Shown: positions 7,162-15,204 of the stretch, one piece after another
Numbering within the stretch: the stretch's first letter is position 1
Layout of the letters: each line of letters starts with the position of its first letter
Source: Bacteroidota bacterium
Lineage (GTDB): Bacteria > Bacteroidota > Bacteroidia > Palsa-948
NCBI GenBank assembly: GCA_004297845.1
Contig: SCSP01000397.1
Location: 1 to 35,036 of the forward strand
Direction: 5' to 3'
Length of the DNA stretch: 35,036 nucleotides
Notes under the pieces: generated by a model
Seen by the model: the letters and a program-made list of their open reading frames with translations, nothing else
Told to the model about the DNA's origin: nothing
The model's database searches: none
Made by a program: the position numbers and the translations under genes

Positions 7162-8910
7162 TTAGACTTCAACTGGTTTTCTCGATAAATTATTTTCCGT
7201 GTCGAGCTTGATGATATATACTTCCTCGCTTACCTTGTTTTTAGATCCGTATAGATTTTCAATGTGCGCCTTATATGTTTCCATCACCTTTTTAGGAGCA
7301 ATTTTCATGGAAGGTGTAAGTGTATTATTTTCAATGCTCAGCTCATCGTCAATGACCATGGCGTATTTGATTTTCGAAAACTTTTGTCCCAGGCCGCAAT
7401 TGGCATCGTGCAGGCAACCCCGCAGGCATTTTCCCAGATCGTTAATGCTTCGCGGACAGAAGCAGCCTTCTTCGGGCGATAGCTCATAATCAGGGTGATC
7501 CAGCATTTTTTTGTTCGGGAATAGGATGGCAACTGGGTACTCGCTCCCTCCGCCTACAACCATGGCGTACATTACGTAATGGCATTTGGTCTGGATCAGA
7601 CCTTCCAGTTCGGTGGGCACTACTTTTTCCCCATTCGTAAGTTTGAAGATGCGGTCTTTACGCGAGATCAGTTTTAACCCGGAGGCGGTGATTTCCCCCA
7701 CATCCCCGGTGCAATACCATCCATCCTCTGTAAATATATTTTTGTTTGCCTCGTCATTTTTGTAATACCCTTTCATCACATTCGGTCCCTTGATCTGAAT
7801 TTCGCCATCAGCCGCAATTCGTATACTCACTCCTGGAATCGGCTTCCCAACTACACCGCTTACGCGCTTGATAGTTGGATCGGTAAGTGTGCAACAAGGC
7901 GAAGTTTCTGTGAGTCCCCATCCTTCGATCACCGGAATACTTCGTTTTTCAAATTCGTCAGATATGTTTTTTGGAAGAGCAGCAGCAGCGGTAAAAACAA
8001 ATTTCAGGCTTGAATGAAAAAAGGTTTCTTCAGCGGAATTGTCGGATTTTGTAAGTTCTATCAGAGATTGGTAAACTTTAGGGACGCTGAAGAATAGCGT
8101 TGGTTGCACAAGTTTCCAATTCTCCAAGATTTGCGTTGGGTCTTTGCCATATCCGGACTCAAGAAACATAGTGGCGCCCGTATAAAGTGCCGTGAAGCGT
8201 TCAAAAATTCCACCGAAACTATGATGCCAGGGCAGGTATGAGAGAAATCTGTCGTTCTCGTTGAGATTCCAGATACGCTCAATGCCTGCCTGTTGAGAGA
8301 GAATGTTTTTGTGTGTGAGTTGTACACACTTGGGAACCCCCATAGTCCCCGATGTATACATGTTCAAACAAATTTCGTCCTCCCCGGCATCAAAGTTCAG
8401 TGAATTATTTTTATGGATATTAGGTTTTGTTAATGCTTCAAATGAATGTAGTTTTTTATGTTGTTTATCAATTAGTGTGTCAAAAACGAAAATTTCTTTT
8501 AAAGGCATAGACGGATTAACTCTTTCAAGTTGCAAGGCTCCGGCAACAGCCAGAAATTTTGCGTCTGAATGCCGGATAAGTTGCTCTGTTGTATCCGCAT
8601 GGAAGTAGGCAAAGATCGGCACACTTATACCTCCCGAAGCCATTACAGCCAGTTCCAGTTCCAGCATTTCCAGACGGTTGGGAGAGTACACAACCATTTT
8701 GTCTCCTTTCCTGAATCCGAAATCCTTGAGATTTGCAGCGATATTCTGTATGTCCTCAAAAAGTTTTTTCCATGAAATTCCCTCGTATGCTTCGTTTTTC
8801 TTTCCACTGTATGCCATTCTGTCTGCAAAGCGCAGCGCGTTTCGTTCCAACATCAGGGCGATGTTTGGAATTATTTTTCCTAAATCCTTATCTGATTCAA
8901 GGTGTCTCAT
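7162..8910 (-). CDS. AMP-forming acyl-CoA ligase with a Cys-rich C-terminal insert
   Basis: 582 residues of the ANL superfamily: phosphate loop YTSGTMGVPK (185-194), GWGLTETSPCC (330-340), GWYCTGD (397-403), and C-terminal LTPSMKIAPK with the likely catalytic Lys536. The overall pattern is closest to fatty-acid (FACS-type) ligases and less like short benzoate-CoA ligases. An unusual segment at 483-505 carries five cysteines (CFC...C...C...C). ATG 8910 is chosen because it gives a TGATG overlap with bcrD; the upstream in-frame extension would run 54 bases into bcrD. Its position between bcrD and the HgdB-like gene points to activation of an aromatic or alicyclic acid feeding the benzoyl-CoA pathway, but the substrate cannot be read from the sequence. 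Confidence 0.8.
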   Translation of the reverse strand: MRHLESDKDLGKIIPNIALMLERNALRFADRMAYSGKKNEAYEGISWKKLFEDIQNIAANLKDFGFRKGDKMVVYSPNRLEMLELELAVMASGGISVPIFAYFHADTTEQLIRHSDAKFLAVAGALQLERVNPSMPLKEIFVFDTLIDKQHKKLHSFEALTKPNIHKNNSLNFDAGEDEICLNMYTSGTMGVPKCVQLTHKNILSQQAGIERIWNLNENDRFLSYLPWHHSFGGIFERFTALYTGATMFLESGYGKDPTQILENWKLVQPTLFFSVPKVYQSLIELTKSDNSAEETFFHSSLKFVFTAAAALPKNISDEFEKRSIPVIEGWGLTETSPCCTLTDPTIKRVSGVVGKPIPGVSIRIAADGEIQIKGPNVMKGYYKNDEANKNIFTEDGWYCTGDVGEITASGLKLISRKDRIFKLTNGEKVVPTELEGLIQTKCHYVMYAMVVGGGSEYPVAILFPNKKMLDHPDYELSPEEGCFCPRSINDLGKCLRGCLHDANCGLGQKFSKIKYAMVIDDELSIENNTLTPSMKIAPKKVMETYKAHIENLYGSKNKVSEEVYIIKLDTENNLSRKPVEV

Positions 8911-9749
8911 CAGGCAGCCACTGCTTGTTTTTCTTTTAATTTGATATGACGGAAACCACCCCATAACGCTGCCCCTATGGCTCCTGCATATCCCGCATCT
9001 GGATGAGTTTTTATTTCAAACTTCTTTCCGGTTTCCTTTAATTGCTCTTCAATGGCCTGAAGCATACCTTTGTTCAGCGCCATGCCTCCCGTAAGCACAA
9101 TAGGGGATTCCCCCTTCAAAGAGCTTAGTAGTTTGATGATTCTGTTCGCAATGGAAAGATGAATCCCTTTAATAATATCAGGAGTGGTGATTCCGCGTGA
9201 TACCATATTGATTACATCCGTTTCGGCAAGCACGGCACAAATTCCCGAAGATATCTCCGGATTATTCGACATGAGTGAAACGCCCCCAACTTCCTCTATG
9301 GATAATCCCAGATATCTGGAAATATTTTCAACGAACTGCCCGGATCCGGAAGCACATTGTCCGGTCATTTTATAGTCCTGCACCCGCGCTCCTTCGGAGA
9401 TTTTAACAGCGCGGACATACAACGCGCCCATATCCACCACTGTTTTTGCATCGGGGAAAAAGAAATTTGCTCCTTTTGCATGTGTGGTCATTCCGTAAAA
9501 ATGTCCGCGTTTGCGTTTTACCAAATCCCCTTCTCCTGTAGAGGCCAAATAGGCAACATCCTCATACTTTAAGTTGTGTTTGGCAAGCATGGCTTGAATC
9601 ATTTCTTCAGCCACTTGTGATGGATTACGTTTGCGGATTTTCTCTGTGTGTTTATCGAGCAGTTTAGGCAACTCGGAGTAATCAACCAGCACCAATTTGA
9701 TGAAGTTACTTCCCACATCAATGCCCACTGTGTACAACGATGTTTTCAT
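8910..9749 (-). CDS. bcrD: Class I benzoyl-CoA reductase, ATPase subunit D
   Basis: 279 residues, an ASKHA ATPase of the BcrD/BadG type: VGIDVGSNFIK, VVDMGAL, GQCASGSGQF (Cys132) and SGICAVLAETDVINMVSRGI (Cys171), then VLTGGMALN. The two cysteines bind the [4Fe-4S] cluster shared with BcrA. QCASGSGQF and AVLAETDVINMVSRGI are characteristic of BcrD and set it apart from BcrA. The length matches known BcrD (about 280). ATG 9749 is chosen over 9770 because 9768-9775 is the putative -7 promoter box. It is the first gene of a long minus-strand unit, overlapping the ligase by one base (TGATG), and diverges from the histidine kinase. With BcrA it would hydrolyse ATP to drive electrons into BcrBC. 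Confidence 0.9.
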   Translation of the reverse strand: MKTSLYTVGIDVGSNFIKLVLVDYSELPKLLDKHTEKIRKRNPSQVAEEMIQAMLAKHNLKYEDVAYLASTGEGDLVKRKRGHFYGMTTHAKGANFFFPDAKTVVDMGALYVRAVKISEGARVQDYKMTGQCASGSGQFVENISRYLGLSIEEVGGVSLMSNNPEISSGICAVLAETDVINMVSRGITTPDIIKGIHLSIANRIIKLLSSLKGESPIVLTGGMALNKGMLQAIEEQLKETGKKFEIKTHPDAGYAGAIGAALWGGFRHIKLKEKQAVAA

Positions 9750-9767
9750 AGTAGAATTCTTGTCGAA

Positions 9768-9811
9768 CAAAATTGACCTAATTGCTCAGATTATACTATG
9801 ACGTGTATCAT
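9768..9811 (-). promoter_or_regulatory. bcrD promoter with CRP/FNR-type palindrome
   Basis: Palindrome CTATGA-N6-TCATGG on the plus strand, with core TGA-N6-TCA at 9799-9810 and centre 9804.5. On the minus strand the box CAATTTTG (9768-9775) lies 30-37 bases from the centre, and the bcrD ATG 55 bases from it. The same geometry is found upstream of bcrA and bcrC. On the other side, TAGTTCCT (9834-9841) occupies the mirror position facing the histidine kinase, but as a -7 box it is weak. Confidence 0.7.
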
Positions 9812-9905
9812 GGTTTTTGGACGCATAATGAAATAGTTCCTGATAAATATCATGTCGGAGATGCTTGAAGTTGCTGAATTTTACGCTGTATTATAACACC
9901 CAAAA

Positions 9906-11117
9906 GTGAGTTTCTCATATAATAACTCGGCAAAATTGTTTATCGGCATATTGTTGATGGCGATTGTTTTTGCAGTTGATTTATATACTCCGCTGGGAAT
10001 TGCCGATGGAATGAGTTACGTTGTTATCGTCCTTCTGACAATTTGGGCAGAAAATAAAACACACACTCTCATCGCTGCCTGTGTTGCAGTAGTTCTCGTT
10101 ATAATTGGTTACTTCCTGTCCCCTGAAGTAGGAACGATTGCAATTCCGATCACAAATCGGTTTTTATCCGTACTCTGCATTATTTCAGCTGCTTTTATTA
10201 TTACAAAATACAAGCAGGTTGAAGATGTTGTAAATAACCAGAGAATAAGTTTAGATCGGGTTTCAGAAAAATTGAAAGAAACAAATGCTAATCTTGAAGA
10301 TCAGGTGAAGCAACGCACCATGGTGCTGGAAGAGGCTCTGCAAAGCCTTGAACAAACGAGACAGGAACTGAGCACAGCGTTGGAACATGAAAAAGAGTTA
10401 AATGCCCTAAAGTCAAGATTTATTTCAATGGCATCGCATGAATTTAGGACTCCGCTGGCTACAATTCTATCATCGCTTTCGCTGATTAAAAATTATATGG
10501 AGACAAAGGATACTGAAAAGCAGCTGAAGCACATTGATAGGATGAAATCAGCCATTTCTCACCTTACAGATTTGCTGGAAGATACCCTTTCAATTGGTAA
10601 GATTGAAGAAGGGAAAATCCAATTTACTCCTGAGAAAATACTTATTGATGAGTTTTCCTCCATGTTAGTGCAGGAAATGCAGCTAATAGCGAAAATAGGA
10701 CAAGTGATAAATTATTCACACAATGGACATTCGGAAGTAGTAAATGACAGAAAGGTATTAAAGCGCATTATGTTAAACCTGATTTCAAATGCGATAAAAT
10801 TTTCAAAAGAAAATACCGAAGTATGTGTATCAACTACTACCAATGACAAATCCTTCATTCTCATCGTAAAGGACGAAGGCATGGGGATATCCGAACAGGA
10901 TCAGGAGCGGTTGTTTGAGCGATTTTTCAGAACCGAAAATGCCTTTAACATTCAAGGAACAGGATTGGGTTTGAACATTGTAGCCAAATATATAGAGCTG
11001 CTCAATGGTACCATTGATGTAAAAAGTAAAATAAATGAAGGATCGGTTTTCACCGTAAACCTCCCCAAAATCGCCAAAATAAGATCTGAACATTTTTTTG
11101 AAAATCAACCTTCATGA
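9906..11117 (+). CDS. Membrane sensor histidine kinase
   Basis: 403 residues starting at GTG 9906. The N-terminus has about four transmembrane helices (residues 10-110) with no large periplasmic domain, so it probably senses a membrane or intramembrane signal. A coiled coil (about 115-165) leads to the HisKA H-box MASHEFRTPL (His178), then the HATPase N-box LNLISNAIKF, G1 DEGMGI, F-box LFERFFR and G2 GTGLGL; all blocks are present, so it should be active. It overlaps the response-regulator gene by 4 bases (ATGA), which indicates translational coupling. Its position divergent from bcrD suggests, but does not show, control of aromatic metabolism. Confidence 0.88.
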   Translation: MSFSYNNSAKLFIGILLMAIVFAVDLYTPLGIADGMSYVVIVLLTIWAENKTHTLIAACVAVVLVIIGYFLSPEVGTIAIPITNRFLSVLCIISAAFIITKYKQVEDVVNNQRISLDRVSEKLKETNANLEDQVKQRTMVLEEALQSLEQTRQELSTALEHEKELNALKSRFISMASHEFRTPLATILSSLSLIKNYMETKDTEKQLKHIDRMKSAISHLTDLLEDTLSIGKIEEGKIQFTPEKILIDEFSSMLVQEMQLIAKIGQVINYSHNGHSEVVNDRKVLKRIMLNLISNAIKFSKENTEVCVSTTTNDKSFILIVKDEGMGISEQDQERLFERFFRTENAFNIQGTGLGLNIVAKYIELLNGTIDVKSKINEGSVFTVNLPKIAKIRSEHFFENQPS

Positions 11118-11773
11118 AAAAAATAAAAATTCTTTTAGCGGATAACAGCTTTTTAATCCGGCAGGGCTTTAAGTCTGTGATTAAAGAGATAGACAACTTT
11201 TCACTTGTTGGGGAGGCTGAAAAGGCAGAGGATTTGAGTGAAAAACTTCTGCTTGCACAACCCGATGTCCTGATCATTGATTACGCATCAGCATTTTTCT
11301 GTGCGGATGATATTTATGTAATCAAAGAGAACTATCCAACTGTAAAAATTCTCGCAGTTACTAATCCAGCTAGTAAGGCTGTTATGTCTATGGCGCTGGA
11401 AAATGGCGCAACTGGTCATTTACTCAAGAGTTGTGCTAAAGAAGAAATTATTGAGGCAATTAATTTTACCGCAGGGGGTCAAAAATATTTATGCGGAAAA
11501 ATAGTTGATATACTTGTCAGGGGGCAGAATGATATTTCGGATTCTTCGTCCTGCGAAGGAGTAAAGCTTTCTGACCGGGAGATTGAAATTATTCAGCTAA
11601 TTGCGGCAGGGCTCGGAAACAAGCAGATTGCCGATAAGCTTTTCCTGAGTGTTCATACCGTTGCGACACACCGAAAAAACATCATGAGCAAAATAGGAGT
11701 TAACAATTCAGCCGGGCTGGTGATGTTCGCCATCAGGCAGAATTTAATTACCCGGGGAATTACTGCAAATTAA
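11114..11773 (+). CDS. NarL/FixJ-family response regulator with LuxR-type HTH
   Basis: 219 residues. The receiver domain (1 to about 120) has the acidic residue Asp10, phosphoacceptor Asp56 in LIIDYAS and the conserved lysine in HLLKSC. The C-terminal LuxR-type helix-turn-helix (about 150-215) has the family pattern LSDREIEIIQLIAAGLGNKQIA and LSVHTVATHRKNIM. It is the cognate partner of the kinase with which it overlaps by 4 bases. It ends 22 bases from the convergent acyltransferase gene. A LuxR-type regulator does not recognise the CTATGA-N6-TCATAG sites in any obvious way, so it probably has other targets. Confidence 0.9.
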   Translation: MKKIKILLADNSFLIRQGFKSVIKEIDNFSLVGEAEKAEDLSEKLLLAQPDVLIIDYASAFFCADDIYVIKENYPTVKILAVTNPASKAVMSMALENGATGHLLKSCAKEEIIEAINFTAGGQKYLCGKIVDILVRGQNDISDSSSCEGVKLSDREIEIIQLIAAGLGNKQIADKLFLSVHTVATHRKNIMSKIGVNNSAGLVMFAIRQNLITRGITAN

Positions 11774-11795
11774 TCAGAAGAAATGCCGGATAAAT

Positions 11796-12719
11796 TCACA
11801 AAATCTTCCTTCCATCCTTCAATCCATACACATGCTCTTTTACCTTCTCTGCCCATACCATGTTTGAGTGATTCTTTGTAAAAGTTGAGTATGGAATAGG
11901 ATTGCCAACTGTTATTTTGATACACTTTCCCTTTTGTTTGTAAGCTTCATCCAATAGATAAAACATTTCAATATTTGCCTTTATTCCTATTTTTTTTCGA
12001 AATGAAGCCAGATTATAAAAAAAATTACTGTTTTTCGCATCAATATATGCCGGAACAATATCTCGCTTATATTTGATCGCTTTGGTGATAAAACTTTTTT
12101 TCCATTCAAGGTCTTTTATTTTTCCACATTGCTTACGCGATACAAAGCCTGCCGGAAAAACTATAATACATTCTCCGGAGGCAAATGTTTGGTCAATTAG
12201 TTTTACCCCTTCAATGGCATTTTTTCCGTGCTTATTAACGGGAATAAATAAGCCATTTAAATTTTTTATGTTCATTAATATATCATTCACCATCGCTTTA
12301 ATATCTGTCCTTATTTTACTCACCTCATTCATTACCGCAATTCCATCGAGCCCGCCTAAAGGGTGATTACAAGCTATAATGCAACCTCCTCCCTTTGGTA
12401 TATTTTCCAATCCTTTACTGGTCACTTCTACCTGGAAATTCTTTATAGCTGCTCTTACGAAATCATGGTCATAATTATTTTCTGTTTGATGCAGAAAATC
12501 GTTAAACTCTTCTTGGTGAACTACTTGTTTGATATATCGCAGCAGAGGACCGGGAAGCAGTTTAAGTAGTTGTGGATTTTTAGTTCCTATGATTTTTTCA
12601 AGATCAAATTTTTGAGGTGCCTTATTATGTTTCTGTATCTGATTTTTTCCCCAATGCCCTTTGATCTTCAGGAACTTCAATAAATTTGTTGGTATCACAT
12701 GGGGGCTGTGTGCATACAT
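11796..12719 (-). CDS. PlsC-like acyltransferase (hemolysin-related lysophospholipid acyltransferase family)
   Basis: 307 residues. The acyltransferase histidine/aspartate motif appears as NHPLGGLD (His119, Asp125, one residue longer than the usual HX4D), with later FPAGFVSR (substrate-binding block) and DIVPAYIDAK. The N-terminal region (about 30-100) is typical of Bacteroidota proteins annotated as hemolysin or 1-acyl-glycerol-3-phosphate acyltransferase-like. It would acylate a lipid at the inner membrane. It lies 83 bases downstream of bcrA on the same strand but has its own candidate promoter in that gap, with the same geometry as the bcr promoters. Why it belongs to this locus is unclear; a membrane response to aromatic acids is a guess. 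Confidence 0.7.
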   Translation of the reverse strand: MYAHSPHVIPTNLLKFLKIKGHWGKNQIQKHNKAPQKFDLEKIIGTKNPQLLKLLPGPLLRYIKQVVHQEEFNDFLHQTENNYDHDFVRAAIKNFQVEVTSKGLENIPKGGGCIIACNHPLGGLDGIAVMNEVSKIRTDIKAMVNDILMNIKNLNGLFIPVNKHGKNAIEGVKLIDQTFASGECIIVFPAGFVSRKQCGKIKDLEWKKSFITKAIKYKRDIVPAYIDAKNSNFFYNLASFRKKIGIKANIEMFYLLDEAYKQKGKCIKITVGNPIPYSTFTKNHSNMVWAEKVKEHVYGLKDGRKIL

Positions 12720-12742
12720 AGAAAAATAACTTTGGGAAATGC

Positions 12743-12785
12743 CAAAGCTATTTTAAACCACGCTAATAAACTATGAGGGATAACA
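12743..12785 (-). promoter_or_regulatory. Acyltransferase promoter with perfect TAnnTTTG box and degenerate CRP/FNR-type site
   Basis: On the minus strand TAGCTTTG (12743-12750) is a perfect Bacteroidota -7 element. Exactly 30 bases upstream of it is the centre (12779.5) of CTCTGT-N6-TCATAG, in which one half matches the bcr palindromes and the other is degenerate. The start codon is 60 bases from the centre. A hairpin CTTTGG-N6-CCAAAG (12730-12747) overlaps the box. Confidence 0.5.
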
Positions 12786-12802
12786 GAGTTTAGAAAGCAA
12801 TT

Positions 12803-14224
12803 TCAAGCCGCTTCCTTTTTTTTCTTCGCAGAGGGAAGCTCTGCTTGTATGTTCCTTCTGGCAAACATGGCTCCGCCAAGCGCGCCCATAAAAATGGAAT
12901 CTGTATGGATATTTATTCTTATGTTGTCTCCGTAATTATCTTTTACCAGTTGAGTCAGGTATTTGATGACAGCCGGATTTCGGGCAACACCTCCTGTAAA
13001 CGTAAATTCATTGAACACTCCCCCCGAGCGTGCAATGAGCGACATGGCACGCATGATGATGGCTTTATGAAGCCCCCCCAGAATATCTTCCCGCTTTTCA
13101 CCCAGGTTGGTGAGTTCCCGGAGTTCAGCGCCTGCAAACACCGTACATGTTGAGCAGATGGTTACTTCTTTTTCGGCTTTCATGGCCATGGGTCCAAGTT
13201 CATTGAGTGAAACGCTCATTTCGTCCGCAATATATCCGAGGTAACGCCCGCATCCTGCTGCACAGCGATCATTCATCTGGAAACTTGTAACCAATCCATA
13301 TTTGTCAACCTGAATGGCTTTGGTATCTTGACCTCCTATATCAAGTACGGTTCTGGTCTCCGGAAAAACCGCATGCGCTCCAAAAGCATGGCATAAAATT
13401 TCAGAGCGGATGCAATCCTGGGGGAAGGGCAGGAGCGCCCGACCATACCCTGTGCCGGTCATATTGGTAATTTGAAACTCCAATTCAGCAATTTCATCAA
13501 TATGCTCACGGAGGGTTTCAGAAACATGATCGAAATTTCCTTTCAATAAATTCATTTCTGCGTCAAAATTCACACTGGTGTTATCCGCTGCGGTCTCCGG
13601 AAGGTTTTTGTATTTTTCTTTCAGTTCATCCATTGCTTTGTGAATCAACTCCTGAAAGTTAAATTGTATACGTTGATTTTCTGCCGGACTGATGCTTTTG
13701 TCCCATACGGTCATAAGTGGTTCAAAGAGCGACATATCCAGTTTATTCACTTCTTCGTTGTATTTTTCCGAAACAATATCCCGGAAGAATTGATTTTTTG
13801 ATCCAAGATTGTTGTACAGGTAATCTTTTTTTATTACGGGCTTAAACGACTTACGGATATTCCGCAGATGGCCAATGATCTCCTCTTGTTTTTTCTCGTC
13901 CTTGAAAAATTCTTTGCATGTTCTTAGCAACTCTTCTCCAAGTTTATCCAGGCGAACCTTGAACTGCTCATACTGAAAAACACTTTCCAGGTCCGTTAAA
14001 TATTTTTTGTATTCGGGCTTTGCTTTAATTTCCTCCTCCAGTTTTTTTTGCAACACTGAAAAACGAGCGTTGTAGATCGCTTCATCGCGTGCTATATCCG
14101 CTGCAACTGCGTAATTTGCACGGGTATTGGTTATTCCACGTCCGATAATTTCATCTTTTTCATTGATGATCACCGCTTTTGAAGTGGTGGAACCAAGATC
14201 CACACCAAGATAATACTTGCCCAT
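12803..14224 (-). CDS. bcrA: Class I benzoyl-CoA reductase, ATPase subunit A
   Basis: 473 residues, the BcrA/BadF type: an ASKHA ATPase with VDLGSTTSKAVI (phosphate 1, 8-19), GRGITNTRANY, then a long helical insert (about 50-250) that BcrA has and BcrD lacks. The second half has GTGYGR, VLDIGGQDTK, NDRCAAGCGRYL (Cys321) and ICSTCTVFA (Cys357/Cys360), with GGVARN near the end. The cysteines form the [4Fe-4S] site at the BcrA-BcrD interface. It is slightly longer than the Thauera protein (about 440), mainly in the insert. It is separated from bcrD by about 3 kb and from bcrBC by 13 kb, unlike the compact operons of Proteobacteria. It has its own promoter (14244-14291). Confidence 0.92.
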   Translation of the reverse strand: MGKYYLGVDLGSTTSKAVIINEKDEIIGRGITNTRANYAVAADIARDEAIYNARFSVLQKKLEEEIKAKPEYKKYLTDLESVFQYEQFKVRLDKLGEELLRTCKEFFKDEKKQEEIIGHLRNIRKSFKPVIKKDYLYNNLGSKNQFFRDIVSEKYNEEVNKLDMSLFEPLMTVWDKSISPAENQRIQFNFQELIHKAMDELKEKYKNLPETAADNTSVNFDAEMNLLKGNFDHVSETLREHIDEIAELEFQITNMTGTGYGRALLPFPQDCIRSEILCHAFGAHAVFPETRTVLDIGGQDTKAIQVDKYGLVTSFQMNDRCAAGCGRYLGYIADEMSVSLNELGPMAMKAEKEVTICSTCTVFAGAELRELTNLGEKREDILGGLHKAIIMRAMSLIARSGGVFNEFTFTGGVARNPAVIKYLTQLVKDNYGDNIRINIHTDSIFMGALGGAMFARRNIQAELPSAKKKKEAA

Positions 14225-14243
14225 GAGTTTTCGTTATGTGTAG

Positions 14244-14291
14244 CAAATAAACTCCTATATGTAATGAAATTCTATGATTTTTGTCATAGAA
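14244..14291 (-). promoter_or_regulatory. bcrA promoter with perfect CRP/FNR-type palindrome
   Basis: TTCTATGA-N6-TCATAGAA (14270-14291, centre 14280.5) is a perfect 8+6+8 inverted repeat. On the minus strand TTTATTTG (14244-14251) lies 30-37 bases from the centre, and the bcrA ATG 56 bases away. This would place the transcription start about 41-43 bases from the centre, the class II CRP/FNR position. Confidence 0.75.
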
Positions 14292-14305
14292 ATAGAGATA
14301 TTTTT

Positions 14306-14359
14306 ATGATTATATCCGCGTGGGAGTTGTTTTTATGATTACATTTACGTAAGAGTTTT
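14306..14359 (+). repeat. Two 29-bp-spaced direct repeats upstream of the copper block
   Basis: ATGATTAYATYYRCGTRRGAGTT occurs at 14306-14328 and again at 14335-14357, a 29-bp period, ending just before the GTG of the Cys-rich protein gene. The second copy contains TACATTTA (14340-14347), a near match to the -7 box. It is a candidate operator for the copper genes, or a recent duplication. Confidence 0.5.
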
Positions 14360-14364
14360 CTCAA

Positions 14365-14736
14365 GTGAAAAAAATATTCTCCGTACTTCTCTCCGTAGTT
14401 TTCCTCTTCAGTGCAATGGGAGTAACTATCAATTCTCATTATTGCGGAATGAAATTAAAGTCAGTTTCTCTTACAGCAAAAGGCTGTTGTTGTAAGAAAA
14501 ATGTCAAAATGCCTAAAGACTGCTGCAAAAATGAAATTAAGTATGTAAAAATTACCGATGACTATTCTCCTGCTTCACAGTTTTACGTTGAAAAAATTGA
14601 TGTGCTCCCAACAATTTTCAGTTTTGTTTATTCATCCGCCATCTCACATCTTCCATCATCCCTTTTTTTCGAAAACCACTCTCCTCCTCCCGGATTTGAT
14701 GACAGGGTTATTGCTTTCCGGTCTATTTTAATTTAA
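14365..14736 (+). CDS. Small secreted HYC/CC-type Cys-rich protein
   Basis: 123 residues starting at GTG 14365. A signal peptide (about 1-25) is followed by NSHYCGMKL, GCCCKK and KDCCKNE clusters, then a C-terminal half without cysteines. Small proteins with an HYC motif and paired cysteines are often found beside copper/silver efflux genes in Bacteroidota, which is the context here, so binding of a soft metal in the envelope is likely. It heads the plus-strand copper block and diverges from bcrA. Confidence 0.7.
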   Translation: MKKIFSVLLSVVFLFSAMGVTINSHYCGMKLKSVSLTAKGCCCKKNVKMPKDCCKNEIKYVKITDDYSPASQFYVEKIDVLPTIFSFVYSSAISHLPSSLFFENHSPPPGFDDRVIAFRSILI

Positions 14737-14795
14737 TTCTTCCATTTTGAATTTATTCCTTGCTGTTAAGGCTAAGGGATGAAATTGCTTTCTGC

Positions 14796-14810
14796 TTTCC
14801 TGGCAGGAAA
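14796..14810. promoter_or_regulatory. Inverted repeat upstream of the HMA-protein gene
   Basis: TTTCCTG-G-CAGGAAA, 7-base arms around one base, in the 114-base gap between the Cys-rich gene and the HMA gene, about 40 bases upstream of the latter. It could be an operator (for example for a metal-responsive repressor); no regulator gene for it is in the window. Confidence 0.35.
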
Positions 14811-14850
14811 ATTGCTTTTAAATTTACTAAAACCATAAAATTCATTTTAA

Positions 14851-15204
14851 ATGAAAACAACAATTACTTCTCTGCTCTGCTGTTTCATATTTTGCGGATC
14901 AGTATTCGCACAAAGTAAATCAGCAACCGAAACCGATACCATAAAGGTATACGGCAACTGCGGAATGTGTAAAGCCACTATAGAAGGTGCTTTAAAAAGG
15001 AAAGAGGGCATCATTTCTAAAAATTGGAACAAAGTCACCAAGATGCTTGTAGTAACTTATGATCCATCAAAAATAAAAATCAACCAAATAGGAGCAAAGA
15101 TTGCCGAGGTAGGTTATGATAATCAATACGCAACAGCAAAAGAAGAAACGTATAATAAACTTCACTCGTGCTGTCACTATGAACGTCCAAAAAAGGATAA
15201 GTAA
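14851..15204 (+). CDS. Secreted heavy-metal-associated (HMA) domain protein
   Basis: 117 residues. A signal peptide (about 1-21, VFAQ) precedes one ferredoxin-like HMA domain with the metal motif GNCGMCKATIE and the later strand VTYDPSKIKINQIGAKIAEVGYD. The CxxC pair binds Cu(I) or a similar soft metal. The C-terminal tail adds HSCCHYE, a possible second site. The stop codon directly abuts the ATG of the CusA gene. It probably acts as a periplasmic metal chaperone for the efflux pump, the role CusF plays in Escherichia coli, though it is not a CusF homologue. Confidence 0.85.
   Translation: MKTTITSLLCCFIFCGSVFAQSKSATETDTIKVYGNCGMCKATIEGALKRKEGIISKNWNKVTKMLVVTYDPSKIKINQIGAKIAEVGYDNQYATAKEETYNKLHSCCHYERPKKDK

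Noticed and set aside
8911-8964. Longer acyl-CoA ligase starting at 8964
   Set aside because: The extension lies wholly inside bcrD in another frame; ATG 8910 gives a normal ligase N-terminus and a TGATG overlap.
12730-12747. Hairpin CTTTGG-N6-CCAAAG as an intrinsic terminator of bcrA
   Set aside because: The stem is only six base pairs, the following T-run is interrupted, and the element overlaps a perfect -7 promoter box; not called as a terminator.
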